Both the position numbers and the translations under genes were made by a program. DNA of 64,000 nucleotides from contig NC_081408.1 in NCBI RefSeq assembly GCF_030272615.1, positions 64,104,614 through 64,168,613 on the forward strand. Reading direction: 5' to 3'. Numbering within the stretch: the stretch's first letter is position 1; each line of letters opens with the position of its first letter. Shown piece after piece: positions 11,612-23,601 of this stretch. Origin of the DNA: Cryptomeria japonica. Its lineage: Eukaryota; Streptophyta; Pinopsida; Cupressales; Cupressaceae. The notes under the pieces were generated by a model that saw only the letters and a list, made by a program, of their open reading frames with translations, was not told the DNA's origin and made no database searches.

Positions 11612-11821
11612 AACCCTTTTAACTAAGAACATTAAACAAAAATCTCTCTACGTTTATTCCATTTTATTTAAGGGTCTAAACACCCTAAACGATGGCTCAG
11701 AAAAGAGGAAATGGTGTCTAGACAAGGGGAAGGGTGGCATTGACCTGACAAACAGAGTCTATAGGGCCAAAATCAGAATGAATGGGGTGGGGCAACGAGT
11801 GCTATGGCTCACCATTGTGTG
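11612..11821. other. Flanking DNA with a duplicated 20-mer
   Basis: No gene is seen. It holds the second copy of TTATTCCATTTTATTTAAGG (11654-11673), which also sits just outside the other end of the retroelement. Confidence 0.4.
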
Positions 11822-12146
11822 ATGGATGTCCATACCCTATTCCAAAGCTCCCTTTAACGCACATGCAGAGGTTGCAGAGTCTGGATTTACATCTATTAAT
11901 CTCATTTGGTTAAAAGTTTGTAAATCCTTTTCAACAAATGTAAACACATTATATGCATATCATGCAACATTAGCTTTCTATAAGACTACATTTCTTTGAG
12001 GTATCTTATCAAACAGTTCACGTCGCTTGTCTATGCTTCCATATATTGGAAGCATGTTTACCAGAGCATTTCGAACTGTGATATCTGACAATAATCGTCT
12101 TTCCATTATACTTCGATGAATGTCCATACTTGTTCCAAAGCTCCCG
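11822..12146 (-). pseudogene. PPR repeat pseudogene fragment
   Basis: Minus-strand translation gives two consecutive units typical of plant PLS-type pentatricopeptide repeat proteins, which bind organellar RNA. One runs GALEQ, MDIHRSIMERRL, ITVRNALVNMLPIYGSID. The next runs RRELFDKIPQRNVV, YAYN, FVEKDLQTFNQMRL and VNPDSATSACALKGALE. The fragment carries a frameshift after GALEQ and at least three stops. No repeats beyond these and no E/DYW domain are visible, so it is a short, dead fragment of a member of a very large plant family. Confidence 0.7.
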
Positions 12147-12854
12147 TTTTTTAGTCAAAGTTTAGTGTGTTCTGGTTAAGTCCAACTTTTTTAGGGTGAA
12201 GTCTTATAGAGGAGGCTTCTTAAAAATATTGAATGGGTGTTGTTGACATTTTTTAAGAATATTTTAAAGTTGATGGTCTCATGATTTAGTAGTGCACTTC
12301 CGTTTAAAGGTTTAAGCTCCAAGATTTAGAGATGTTGGGGTCTCATGAAGAATGATGCAAATAAAAAATCAATAAACAAACACCTGTTTCTTCTATTTTT
12401 ATTTTACTAGAATCTAAAAAATAGCTAATTGACAAGTGCTGAAATCATAGTCTTAAAAAAAATTAAATAATTCTGTAACATGAAATTTTTTTATTCGTAG
12501 AACCTCCTTCTCAATAAAAATAGACCCCAGAACCCCTTAATAGAACCTTATTCTTAACCTAATATTTTTCACTCTGTTTTTTGTTGTGCTCCTCTGACTC
12601 TGCATAGTGACCGTCACTGCAACAGGGACCTTTTTTGCGCTCAAGATATTCCTTCCATGCTCCGGTCTATGAAACATCCACTTGCAGGCTCGCATCACGT
12701 GCCTTGCTTTGATGTCTTTTTATTTTTGTTCTTTCTATTGTTGCTTCTTATGGAAGCCTGACTTTATGCTGCAATCAATAGTCACCACTTTTTCAAGAAT
12801 GCATTACACAACCTCACAGTGATAGCTACTCAACTGACGTAATGATGATAGCTT
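12147..12854. other. No gene recognised
   Basis: AT-rich sequence with only short ORFs. I see no TE protein or RNA gene here. Confidence 0.5.
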
Positions 12855-13395
12855 TCTTATATAATATCTCGACTGAAATACAGGTGGGATGACATTTTTG
12901 AATGCATAAATAAATAGCTTTATTTTGGATTCCCAGACTAATGCGACCTTCCATGTATCGTGGCATCTTTCTACCCTTACTCCCTCCGCATTTCTTGTGG
13001 TGTAGTTGTGACACCCAAATTTCAAGAATTTGGGTATATGTTAGTAGCGTTGAACACAGTATAAGACGGCTTGAATCGTCCTCAACTTCCGACTTATTCA
13101 ATAGTTATATTCCTTGATTTTAAGCTCTAGATAAGAATGCAAGACGATGAGACGCAGCTATATGAGCCAAGTCATATTTGAAATTTGTGATTGGTGGAAG
13201 CTCTGACCAAAGAGCGGACGACATGGCATTTCAGATATTATTGACATTTATGCGCAGACTCCGTCAGCTTTGCTGCTAGTCCAAACTCATCGTAGACATT
13301 TCTGTGCAGATATCCTCAACTTTACCGCTCGTCCAAATTCAGTTGCCATTGTGAATTTCTGTTGTTGCTGCTTTCATACCCAACATGAATTTAGT
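12855..13395 (-). repeat. Second copy of the P450 upstream region
   Basis: This block matches 23602-24155 in the same orientation. Shared landmarks are a TATATAA motif near the left end, GTGGGATGA, ATAAATAAATAG, CCATGTATCGTGGCATCTT, TGACACCCAAATTTCAAGAA, AACACAGTATAAGACGGC and CCGTCAGCTTTGC. In the intact locus this sequence lies upstream of a minus-strand P450. Here no P450 coding sequence follows to the left. Likely a segmental duplication that lost its gene, or one that copied only the promoter. Confidence 0.75.
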
Positions 13396-13924
13396 CAAAC
13401 ATGTTAATGGATTTCTTTATTTGGAGTGGAATAGTTTTTAATGAGTTTAGTAGGGATCAAGTCTTGTTATATTTCAATATCATGAGGGATGAGATCGAGA
13501 TTGTTCCTTCTTGGTCAAAGAGGTTTAGCATAATGACTCGTAAAAACACAACCAACATGCCTTGCATAATGTTCACAAAACCCATGTCAGAAAGAAACAT
13601 TCGCTTGAGGCACGATCCCGACCTCATCTCTCAGCTCACGATGTCAGAGTCGTGCACTAAGTACAACTTGATTCCTGGTGGGTTCATTAAGAACCATACA
13701 ACTGCAATAGCAGACCAAAGGCCCACTAACATTACATAGCTTCAAAAAATAACAAATAAAAAAGAAGAGTGTAATATAGTAGTAAATAGGAAATGACAAA
13801 AAGGAAAGAAATATATAAATTAAGTGTATGAGGCAACATTAGTCTGCATAAATGCTTTTATATATTTATGCACACAAACATAAAGACGTTTGTGTGAGTG
13901 TGTGCCCATGCTATTGGGGGTTTT
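13396..13924. other. Intergenic; one 112-codon ORF of doubtful meaning
   Basis: An ORF at 13401-13739 (plus strand) matches nothing I recognise and lacks clear domain features. It may be a chance ORF. The rest is AT-rich with no gene seen. Confidence 0.3.
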
Positions 13925-14945
13925 AAAAGTGGTCAACGGAGGGAGGGTGAGATAGAGAGGGAGAGGGGAAGAAAGGAATGAAGAGATCTAGAGATGGGAG
14001 GGAGGGAGAAGAGGAGAGACAAAAGAACACACACACATAGGGCACGCGGAGGTGGGGGGTAGGGTAAGAAGGAATGGAAGGGAGAGGTAGACATGGAAGG
14101 AGTGAGAGACTTAGGGAAGGAGGTAATTATAAGGTTAGGGGAGATGTAAGAGAATGAGAGATTTTATTAAGGGATAGGGGCAAGGGGCAGTGAGAGAGAG
14201 GTGGAGAGGGACATAGAGAACTAGAGAGGGGACACATAGATGGAGAGGTAGAGAGGGGGAGAGTGGGAGAGGAGGAGATGGAGAAACCTAGAGAGGGGAG
14301 AGGGGGAGAGGAGGAGATGGAGAAACCTAGGGAGGGAAGAGAGATGGTGGGAGATAAAGGTGATGACCTAGACAATGGAGAGAGAATAAGAGTGTCCCAA
14401 GAGAGAGAGAGGTGTGGGTAAGGAAGGAGGGGGAGAGGGAGAGGGAGAGGGGAAGAAAGGGAGAGACCTAGTGAGGGGAGGGAGAAGATGTGGAAGGAGC
14501 AAGAGACCTAGGGAAGGGATGATAGATAGGTGAAGTCAAAGAGAGAAGTGAATTAGAGAGTTAATAAGGAGATATGGGTAAGGGGGAAGGAGAGAGAGGT
14601 GGATAGGAAGAGAGAGAACTAGATAGGGGACATATAGAGAGGTGAGAGACCTAGAGGGGGAGAGAGAGATGAGAGATGAGAGACCTAGATGAAGAGAGAT
14701 GGAGAGGGGAAAGATAGATAGAAGAGTATAGAGAGAGGTGGGTAATGGGACATGGATGGAGAGGTAGACAAGTTGAAAGGGAGGGATGGAGAAACCTAGA
14801 GAGGGGAGAGCAAATGGGAGGGAAAGGTGATTACCTAGATAATGAAGAGAGTAGCTTAAGAAAGAGAGAGAGAGATGGGTGGAAGGAGGGGGGGATAGAA
14901 AGGGAGAGGGGAGGAAAGGAAGGGAGAGATCTAGAGAGTGGAGTT
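13925..14945 (+). repeat. Purine-rich GA tract, about 1 kb
   Basis: Nearly all A and G on the plus strand, in units such as GAGAGGGAGAGG, GGAGAGGAGGAGATGG and AGAGACCTAG. The units are imperfect and locally duplicated (for example 14250-14290 and 14290-14335). Both strands produce spurious Ser/Pro or Gly/Arg ORFs. It resembles the fragment at 1-50. Confidence 0.85.
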
Positions 14946-16598
14946 TCTTATAATTAAGAGGTGTATAGTAATTTTGTAGCTATTTAAGAGAATAATATAG
15001 TTTTACTTCTAGTAAGGAAGCCCTTATCCTATACCACTCTATGATTATATGCTAAATCTTGTATCATGTAACTACGAAACAAATAAGATAATGCTAATAA
15101 GGCCTCAAAAGAACCTAGCATTCTAGGAAGCATATACAAAAAATCTCAAAAGATGTAATAATCTGGTTTCTCAACAAATTTGCTAATTAGGAGAGCTCTT
15201 AACATGATTCCATGAAGAACAACAATATCAAAATAATCTATGTTTTGTTTAAACTTTGAATGTTCCTCATATGAATGAAATGTACATTGTTGAGTTTCCC
15301 TAGAATATTCTTGATAGTCTTAAAATAGTCTTGGTAAAGAAGCTTGAATATATTCCTATTATATTTTATTTGCATTCATCTAACTTTGCTATTTTGTTAA
15401 AAGTAAGTTCATCATGCTATTGCTAGTATATAATTTTATCTAGATCTAGAACAATGTTGTGCTTACAAATGACTACCAAGGTCTAAGGTCACTTAGTACC
15501 TCAATATCATTAGAATTAAATTAGGTTCCATATTAAGGAGATAAGATCGATTTTGACTTCTATTCAAAACACTTGTATATTGTCAATCTTTACTTAAAAG
15601 GGTCAACTTCCATTTTTGCCCCATCACATACCATTTATTGCTAATTTTAATAAAATCAATTTACACATGGGAATTATGCTTCCAACATAGTCAAAATAAG
15701 GTATGCTTAGTCACAACAAAACATGGGGTAACAATAAGGTAGTCAACTATCACCCCAAGTGAACTTATACACATCTTAATCTATATAAACTATATTTTCT
15801 CATAACAAAGCATAGGGTAGCAATAAATAAATAATGTTAAATCCCTAATGACAATAAGTGTTATCATTTATAATCAGTGTATCTAATTCTATAATGGGTT
15901 GTTACTTCCTCATAGGTTTACTCAGCAAATTATAACATATCTCATTGTATCATAAAGATAAAGAATTACAAGTCAAACTATTGATGATATTGACAAAGAA
16001 GAAAACAATATGGAAATTAGTTAACCTAATGTCAACTAACCCATACTAAGGTTGGAAGGTAAGCTAATAGAGATAAAATCACAATGTTTTACCCATTATA
16101 CATTGACATATTTATTCCTCAAAGGGATCTTGCTACAAAATTAGTGCTAACATTGTCCCAAACCAACTATTTTAATTTTGTCATTAATGAAATAAATTAT
16201 AATAATTTGAGTCACTAAGAGATCCAAAAATGCTGAAACTCATGTTTTCCTTGCCATGGTTCAACACTCATAGCCAAAGAACAATGCCAAATATGAGTTT
16301 GCTCAAGTAAATGGTTCTCATTATATTCATATTTTTTAGTCATGTTAAATAAGGAACAACATAAACAAAACCTTTATAGTAGTGATACAAGCTCACCTAA
16401 GAGACATTGAAACCAAAATTGCCATGAAAAACAAGTTGTAGAGAAACTTTCTCTTTTCTTAAACATTGGACTTTATTCCAAAGAGAGTATCATTCCTTTA
16501 TCTATTCCCAAAATCTATTACACAATCTACTAAAAAATTCTCAAAATCTATTGCTCTCATTCCTAGTGTCCCAAATCTATATTAACAATCTTGAGCAC
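14946..16598. other. No gene recognised
   Basis: About 1.6 kb of AT-rich DNA with only very short ORFs on either strand. I see no TE protein, tandem repeat or RNA gene. Confidence 0.5.
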
Positions 16599-16783
16599 TC
16601 AACCAATACATAAATTCCCATGTTGTTTATGTTCTGACAAATGTCTATAATCCATTTGAAACTCCTCTTCCAACACAGGTGAGGATTCTATCAAGGTTGA
16701 GTTGGCTTCTATGTCACTGAATCGTATTTGCTTGAAGGTTTCTAAAGCCTTTTCAATGAATTCATTTGTGGGAATCCTAAAAT
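16599..16783 (-). other. Short ORF of unknown origin beside a solo LTR
   Basis: A minus-strand ORF (70 codons, beginning just inside the LTR) reads in part KALETFKQIRFSDIEANST and MDYRHLSEHK. It may be the tail of an unknown coding sequence or chance. I recognise no family. Confidence 0.2.
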
Positions 16784-18159
16784 ATTTGTGTAGACATCCA
16801 AATCTGCCCACTTAATTAAATGAATACTTAGTATTTATTTGATTATTTAACCATCAATCAACAATATTTAATTAATTCATCTTAACCCTCTTCTCCTATT
16901 AATTAAATAAATTATTCAATTTATTTAATTTAATTCGTTAAACCATGTTCTAACAATTAATTAAATAAATAAAGCATATTTGTTTAATTAACCCCTCTCC
17001 ACATTTAAATCAACATTTATTTAAGTCCCTAAAATCCTCTCTCTCACATTTAAATAAATAAATATTTGTTTAAAATCCCTAAAACCCTCCCACTTGCATT
17101 CTCCTACAAATGCAAGTTGCATAATTTTAGTTGAAATAAATGAATTTTATTTTAATTAAAATCCCCTTTTATCCTCACCCACTTGCTCACTAACTTCCTT
17201 CTAGACTCTTATAACCCCTTCTAATTAGCCTAATCCCCCTCCTAATCATTTGCACATTCCTTAAGAAAAAGGTCACTTCTCAAAACATCCAAAGTCTTCA
17301 CAAACCATTAAAGGCTTTGTGTCTCCAACAATTTACCCTCCAAAGTCTTCAATAACCATCAAACTCAACCCTTGATAAGAGAATTTCTCTCTAACTCAAC
17401 CATCCCTTTAACTCACGAGTCTCTTCAAGAATTCATTATTTTTACCATGGTTATCCGTTTAACTCTTGCACAAGAGTTTATCCATTGGATAAAAGCATTA
17501 CCCTTGGATAAAAGCTTTATCCACTAACTCAAGCCAAACCAAACCCTCCTAGGGTAACCCTCATGTCATCTCATGCATTTAATGCTTCTTCCCTCTCCTC
17601 TTAAGGCCTCTCATAGTGACACGTGTCATCACTACATTAGGTTGAAAACAATCACATGGATCACAAACCCATCAATCCTAGCCCTTCACAATCTCACTCA
17701 ATCTTGGCCATTTAATCAACATTTTTTCCCTATAAAAGGACCTCATTCCTCAAGCAAAGGGGAAGCATGTTAGAGTATTATTACTATACTTGCATAGCAT
17801 TACTAAGTTTCTCATAGCAACTCTAGTTTGTGCCTTTGTATAAGTCATAGAGCTACATTCTCAACCACACTCAATACTCCATTCGCCATCCATGGTTTTA
17901 TGCTAGAAGCTGAGAGCTACAATCAAGCAAGGCTTTTTGGATCTTGGAGAGGAGAGGAACAAGGAAGAGCCAACATCATCAAGCATAGGGGGGAGTATTA
18001 GAGTTGTCTAGTTCTTTATTTTCCTATTTGATTTGTTACTAATCTTTCTTGATATGCTTTTGAAATGGATTCGTCTTCATGTTATGCTTATGGTTGAAAG
18101 TTTACTAACATGATTTCCTTGTGATTGTCCACTAATCCCTTTTTCATAGCATCAATTTG
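16784..18159 (+). mobile_element. Solo LTR of a Tat-lineage family
   Basis: The LTR spans 16789-18154, starts TGTAGACAT and ends CATAGCATCA. It is flanked by the 5-bp duplication ATTTG (16784-16788 and 18155-18159). It has a TATA box (CCTATAAAAGG near 17731) and a long TTAATTAAATAAAT-rich stretch. It is homologous, in opposite orientation, to the LTR at 51273-52570, which sits next to Tat-lineage coding sequence. No PBS, PPT or internal sequence flanks it, so it is probably a recombination-derived solo LTR. Confidence 0.75.
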
Positions 18160-18329
18160 CATTCATTTATTGCTCATACAATGACCCCATTCCTCTTTAA
18201 TTTGACAATCATATGCTACTTTTCTTAATTTCTACTATTTCTTTATTATATTTTAGTTTTTCACTATCCACCATAGATGCAACTAATGGGGATGTGACAC
18301 AGAGAGGAAACAATAGGAGGTTTATGGAG

Positions 18330-19020
18330 TATAATGGAGAGTCTTTGCATGAAAAAAATCCTTAACAAGCCAAATCTACTTAAAGAGGCAGTTGTTTAGT
18401 TTTTGAATTAAGGTACAAAAATTGATCATCATTTAAATATTTTCAATACTCTTATATGCCAATTAGCTATAATGGGTGTTAAAATCAAAGATGTAGACAA
18501 GGCAATTATATTATTGTGTTCATTGCCAAATGTTGGAATTACTTAATCACTTTCATTAGCTTTAGCATAATTGATTCCCTTGAATTTGGTTCTATTGTGG
18601 AATCTTTTTTCTTTGAAGAGGTGTGAAGGAGATCTAATATATAAATCTCCACACACGAAGCAATGGTAGCTAGGACCCAATCCACAGAAAAAGGGAAGAA
18701 TTCGATAGGTACATTCAAATCTAAGTCAAAATGATGAAAGGGTAAGAGTAAATGTAGGTATTGCAACAAACCACAGCATCTCGAGAAAGATTCTTCGAAG
18801 AGCAAAGAAGACAATGATGACTCCTAAAAGGATGCAAATCCAATTGAGAAAAGTTCAAGCATGGTCAGTGTAGTACTCTCTATTTGTAATATCTTAGAAT
18901 ATCATATAATATGATTATTAGACTTCGGTGCTTCTAATCATATGTGTCTGTATAGGAATTGTGTTTTCTACATACCAAACTATTGATGATGGTGTTGTTC
19001 TTGTGGGAAACAATTTAATA
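18330..19020 (+). pseudogene. Ty1/Copia gag-protease remnant
   Basis: Plus-strand translation gives pieces of a Copia gag (HHLNIFNTLICQLAIMGVKI, then AIILLCSLPNV). Next is a damaged zinc knuckle (CRYCNKPQHLEKD, last Cys lost). The start of the protease region follows (LLDFGASNHMC, where LLDSGASNHMC is usual). Order and spacing fit a Copia polyprotein. Several stops break it and no LTRs were found for it. Confidence 0.7.
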
Positions 19021-19647
19021 AAAAAAATTAAGATTTTACAAACACATATCAATAAGATATATTAATTATTCCAAAATTTATTAAAATGACATTTAAACTT
19101 TAAAATGTTAGGACACATTAAATAACTACTTATAATATAATAAGAAATGCAAGAATGACCTCTATTCCATCTCCTAACATATAGTAACTATTCATGCTTG
19201 TACTAATAAATGTTGATCATTTCCTTATAAAGCGAGTGCTATCACGAAGGAATACAAATACTTGTGTCGAGTACCATTTTCCTTCAAAGGTCCTTCTTCT
19301 TCACCTTTGAAATTATTGCCTCTCACACACGTCTTTTAGAAATAATTTAAAACAGTTCTTTAAATATATAATTCAACAATCTAATGTGAAATTTTTTAAT
19401 TAAAAAATACTAAAAAATAGTTTAAAATGTTATAAGAAGGTAATTAAATGTGAGCATAGATGTTAGAAAAAATAAATAGTATTTACATTTACGCAGTATT
19501 AAACATAAAATGATAATAATCTTATTGAACTCATTCCCAAATGTATTACATTATGATTTTTATAAAACCTTATATCTAACTAAATATATAAGCCACTAAA
19601 ATGACTTTATAAAGATAAGCCTTAATATTTCAGAAAAGCAATTAGCA
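19021..19647. other. 3' flank of the P450, no gene seen
   Basis: AT-rich sequence that includes the presumed 3' UTR of the minus-strand P450. I could not point to a convincing AATAAA signal on the minus strand. Confidence 0.4.
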
Positions 19648-22600
19648 CTAAAACTTCATGCCATTTCTTGGGGTAGGAGTAGCTCTCAATGGCACAGCCT
19701 TTTGCAGAGTTATGCCAAATGTCTCAGACATATCAATACTTGGCTCATTGTCCATAGCAATGGACCAATTGAAGGCTTGCAGCAATGATCCCACCACCAA
19801 ATGAACCATTTTCTGCGCCAGTGGAATCCCAATGCATATCCTTCTTCCTGCTCCAAATGGTATCAGTTCAAAGTCCTGGCCTTTGTAGTCAATGTTGGAT
19901 TCCAAAAACCTATCTGGATTGAAATTTAAAGGATCTTTCCACACACTAGGATCTCTCCCAATGCCCCAAATATTCACGAACACTTGGGTATCCTCTGGAA
20001 CAAGGTACCCATTAATGACACAAGACTTGTCTGCTTTTCTAGGAATGTTCAATGGGGCTGCAGGGTGTAGTCGGAACACTTCCTTCACTACTGCTCGAAG
20101 ATATGGAAGATTTGCTACGTCTTCTTCCTCCATTCTTCTCTCCAAACCCACAACATCATCCAGCTCTGCTTGGACTCTTTTCAGCACTGTTGGCTTTCTC
20201 AGAAGCTCTGCCATTGCCCATTCAATTGTTCCTGAAGTTGTGTCGGTCCCTGCAATAAACATGTCCTGCCACAACAAAAATGTACACTGTGTTATTTGGC
20301 AGCTCGTATAAGCTCATATTACCCAATAGTTGAAGCAGGTAGATGGAAGAACATGGAGTTTGAAATGACTCAAATCTAAATATGACAGAAGAATCATTGT
20401 TATCTGTGTATGGTATATACTTTGCAACAAAAAGGAAAAGTGGCAGTTGAAAGAAGAGGGTGATGCTTAGTTTCCTAAACTCCCAGAAATACAAACGATT
20501 TAAAAGTGAAAAATGATTTCCACTTTTCTGGCAGTTCTAATTTTTCAGCTATTTTTAGGGAGTGGCTTCCAGAAAACATATAATTTTAGTTGTGTCTGAC
20601 CTCTTGGAGAGGAAGGAAACCATTGGACAATTGATAAGAAAATTTGTAATTTTAGAACAGGGCTTTTCTTTATTATTGCTGATACGGGGAGGTTTGTCTA
20701 CGCGAGAAATTATAAGTATGAATTCAACTTAGCAATGATGTTTTTGTGTTGTGAAATTTATATTACGGACGTGCTCGTTTATTTTTAGCTCAATAGAGCT
20801 CCAGAGTTTTTTAATGCGGAACAGAGTACTCTGCTTCAGTGTTAATTTGCAGGAGCAGAGTACTCTGCATCAGTAGTAATTTGCAGAAGACATAAACAAG
20901 TCAAATAAGCGAAGACTTGTACATGTTGAAGCCTGGAGACTATGGTTGGATTTCTTATATATGCCTCCTCCCTCATCAGTGTTAATCAAGTGAAGTTCAA
21001 GAGGATTCATTAAAAAAATTCGAAGTCTCAAGTGAAGAGAGCCATTTGTAATTTTGTTGATGACAACCTGTTGGCTGTCAGCCCAAATCTGCAGGAAATT
21101 AACAGAATTAAAAGCCTGTTTTTTGTTCAGGAATCTGCCTACAGGCAGCAAATACTTAGATCAAAATCCAAAATGTCTACGAGTATGGAGAAGAATCTCC
21201 AGAATAATTTAATCTCGAGAATTTATGCTGGTCATGATTGTCTATGGCGCAGAATCTTTAGAGCGAAATACTGGGATGAACCGTTAAGAATATTGACTGC
21301 TGATATATTAAGAGGATCAGGAATAGAAGGATCAGAATCTTGAGAGTGAAATACTGGGTATGTCATTTACAATATGGCGGAGTTAATATCCTGCAAAGTT
21401 TAATATGGCGGAAGAAAATCCCCAAATCCTGCAAAGTTTAATAAGGGTATATTTGAGAGTGAAACACTGGCTCTGTCATTTACAATATGGCTTTGCAGGA
21501 TTTGGGGATAATATAGAGAACCGCTGGACTTGGGAGGAAGAAAATGGTACAACTATTAAACGGTGGAAATGGTACAACTATTAACTGGTGGAAATGGTAC
21601 CACTCTAGCTTTGCAGGCATAGGCTGTACTTAATTCTCTCCACCTCAAATTTAGATTAATGGCTACCAAAGGCAACAACAAACTAAAATGGCGTCTTCTT
21701 CACAGGAGAACACTTAAATTAGCCTATTGGTCACTTTCCATCATGTTCAGCAATCGGCCAATAAGTTGACAGACTGGTTGGTCAACTGGACCATCAACCA
21801 TAGATTTCAAGGAGAGAATTTTCTTTGGAGATGAGATCAATCAACCAGTGGATTTTATTAAATTGCTAAGACTTAATTCAAGATGATGCAAGCTAATCTG
21901 TTTACGTACTATTTCAGTTATAGATATATTGTATTAATGTATACTTGTTTGACTTTAATGCCCTTCAATCTCTAACCCGTGTGTGAACTAGTTCTTCCGA
22001 TTCTCTGTTCCTTTTTTTGGTTGAAACAAAAGATTCTCTGTTCTTTTTGGTTGTAACAAAAGATTCTTATGCATTTCTGATTAGTATCAGTATTGTATTT
22101 TATTTTACAAAGATTATGCATTTCTATCTTTCGCAACTAATTGCAAAGATGAAAGAATTATACATTTCTATCTTTCACAACTAATTGATAAAATAATTAT
22201 ACATTTCTATCTTCCACAACTAATTGCTCAAATATGAAATAAGTGATAATGTTCACAATTACATCCATAATTGCTCAAATATGAAATAAGTGATAATGTT
22301 CACAATTACATCCATTTCAATTTTTTCGTTGGAAAGTGACTTACCATAAACATTCCTTTGATGTTCTCCAGTGTAAGTTGTGTACCATCTTCTTTTAAAT
22401 CCAACATTACATCCAAAAAGTCCTTCTCTTCATTGCTGTTGTATTGTGTATCAGCCCTCTGTACTTGTCGCTCCTCAATAATTCTGTCAAACATTTTATC
22501 AAAACGCTGGGCTAAAATCTTAGTTTTACTATTCAGTCCCTGAAGATCAAGCCTCGCCAGAAAAGGAAAAAGGTCAGATAAATTCGGAACCCCTGTCAAT

Positions 22601-23253
22601 TTGAGGACTTCCCAAACCATGTTCTTAAACTCTGCAGCTTGTGCAGAGCCTGTCTCAAATACCTTTTGGCTGCAAACCATCTTACCCACAAGGCCAAGAG
22701 AAATCATAAAAGCTCTTTCACCAATATTTACAATATTACCCTGTTTAGAATCCTTCAAGATGTAATCAATAGCCGTAAATACCTCGTCTCTTCTCAAATG
22801 TTGCAGAGCATCCAACCTTTTGGCACTAAAAATCTCTGTGGTGCAGATCTTTCTAAGCAAGCGCCATTGAGGTCCATAAGGACTCCATACTAGAGTTGTG
22901 CCTTGGTAGGCAAATGTCCTTGCAGCTATATTGGTTTTCCTGCTTGAGAAGCTCTGGTCATTGTTCTTTAGTACTTCTCTTGCCATGGATGGAGATGACA
23001 CAACCAGACTTGTCTGTCTGCCCATTTTGATAGTCATGAGAGGCCCATATTTCTGTGCAAGGAGGAAAAGAGATTGGTGGGGCTTGTCCCCAAGCTGAGG
23101 GAGGTTTCCAATGAAGGGCCATCCAGGAGGACCTGGTGGTAATGGTAATGACAAACTCCTCTTACTCTTCTTCTTCAGGAAAATGATGAATATCAGAAAG
23201 AGAAGTCCTGCAGCTACAGAGTATGCTGATGATGCAACATTGATTGAATCCAT
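19648..23253 (-). CDS. Cytochrome P450, CYP71 clan (CYP76/CYP750-like)
   Basis: A microsomal haem monooxygenase of plant specialised metabolism; the substrate cannot be told from sequence. Two exons, 23253-22345 and 20265-19648, join in phase 0 across a GT-AG intron (GTAAGT donor at 22344, GGCAG acceptor). The product is about 508 aa, the usual family length. Visible parts are an N-terminal membrane anchor (about 11-26), proline hinge PPGPPG (39-44), C-helix WRLLR, I-helix AGTDTT (308-313), ExxR (E365, R368), PDRF (420-423) and haem loop FGAGRRICIG with Cys447. No stop or frameshift is visible. I chose the Met of MDSINVASS (23253, G at +4) over an in-frame ATG eight codons upstream (23277). 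Conifer CYP76/CYP750 assignment is by impression. Confidence 0.93.
20266..22344 (-). other. P450 intron (2,079 bp) with repeat debris
   Basis: A single intron at the position that splits the I-helix region, as in many CYP71-clan genes. It holds short direct repeats near 21335-21510 (shared AATATGGCGG, CCTGCAAAGTTTAATA and TCATTTACAATATGGC). A plus-strand ORF near 21032-21343 includes LWRRIFRAKYW, which faintly resembles the tail of a plant LINE reverse transcriptase. No other gene is seen. Confidence 0.7.
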
Positions 23254-23284
23254 GACAAAATAGTAGCAAGACAGCATTCGCGAA

Positions 23285-23575
23285 ATTTGTACTCAAATGG
23301 ATATGTGAGGAAGAAAGCTCTCAACGAATGAAACGAATTTTTGCATCAAGAAAGCATTCAATGTGCTCAAATGGATTTGTGAACAAGAAAGCTTTCAATG
23401 AAATGCAATGAATTTTTGCATCAACAAAGAACTCAATATGCTTAAGTAGATATGTGATCAAGGAATCTTTCAATGTGCTCAAACGGGTGTGTGGTCAACG
23501 AAGTTCGTCATTGTGCTCAAATGGGTATCTGATCAAGAAAGCTTTCAATGTGCTCAAATGGGTATCTTGGCCAGA
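23285..23575 (-). repeat. Degenerate repeats in the P450 5' leader
   Basis: A unit of about 33-40 bp (approximately CAAGAAAGCTTTCAATGTG followed by CTCAAATGGGTATCTGAT) recurs five or more times with variation between the start codon and the putative TATA box. If the TATA box is right, this array is transcribed as 5' UTR. Confidence 0.65.
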
Positions 23576-23601
23576 ATCATCCAATTACTTTGTGGTCAGA
23601 G

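Noticed and set aside
11598-11822. Plus-strand ORF of 74 codons
   Set aside because: It crosses the LTR/target boundary and has no recognisable domain, so it arose by juxtaposition.
14127-14957. Ser/Pro-rich and Arg/Gly/Glu-rich ORFs
   Set aside because: Products of the low-complexity GA tract read in either direction.
20870-21151. Minus-strand ORF in the P450 intron as an extra exon
   Set aside because: The two exons already join in frame at canonical sites to give a full-length P450; no extra exon is needed.
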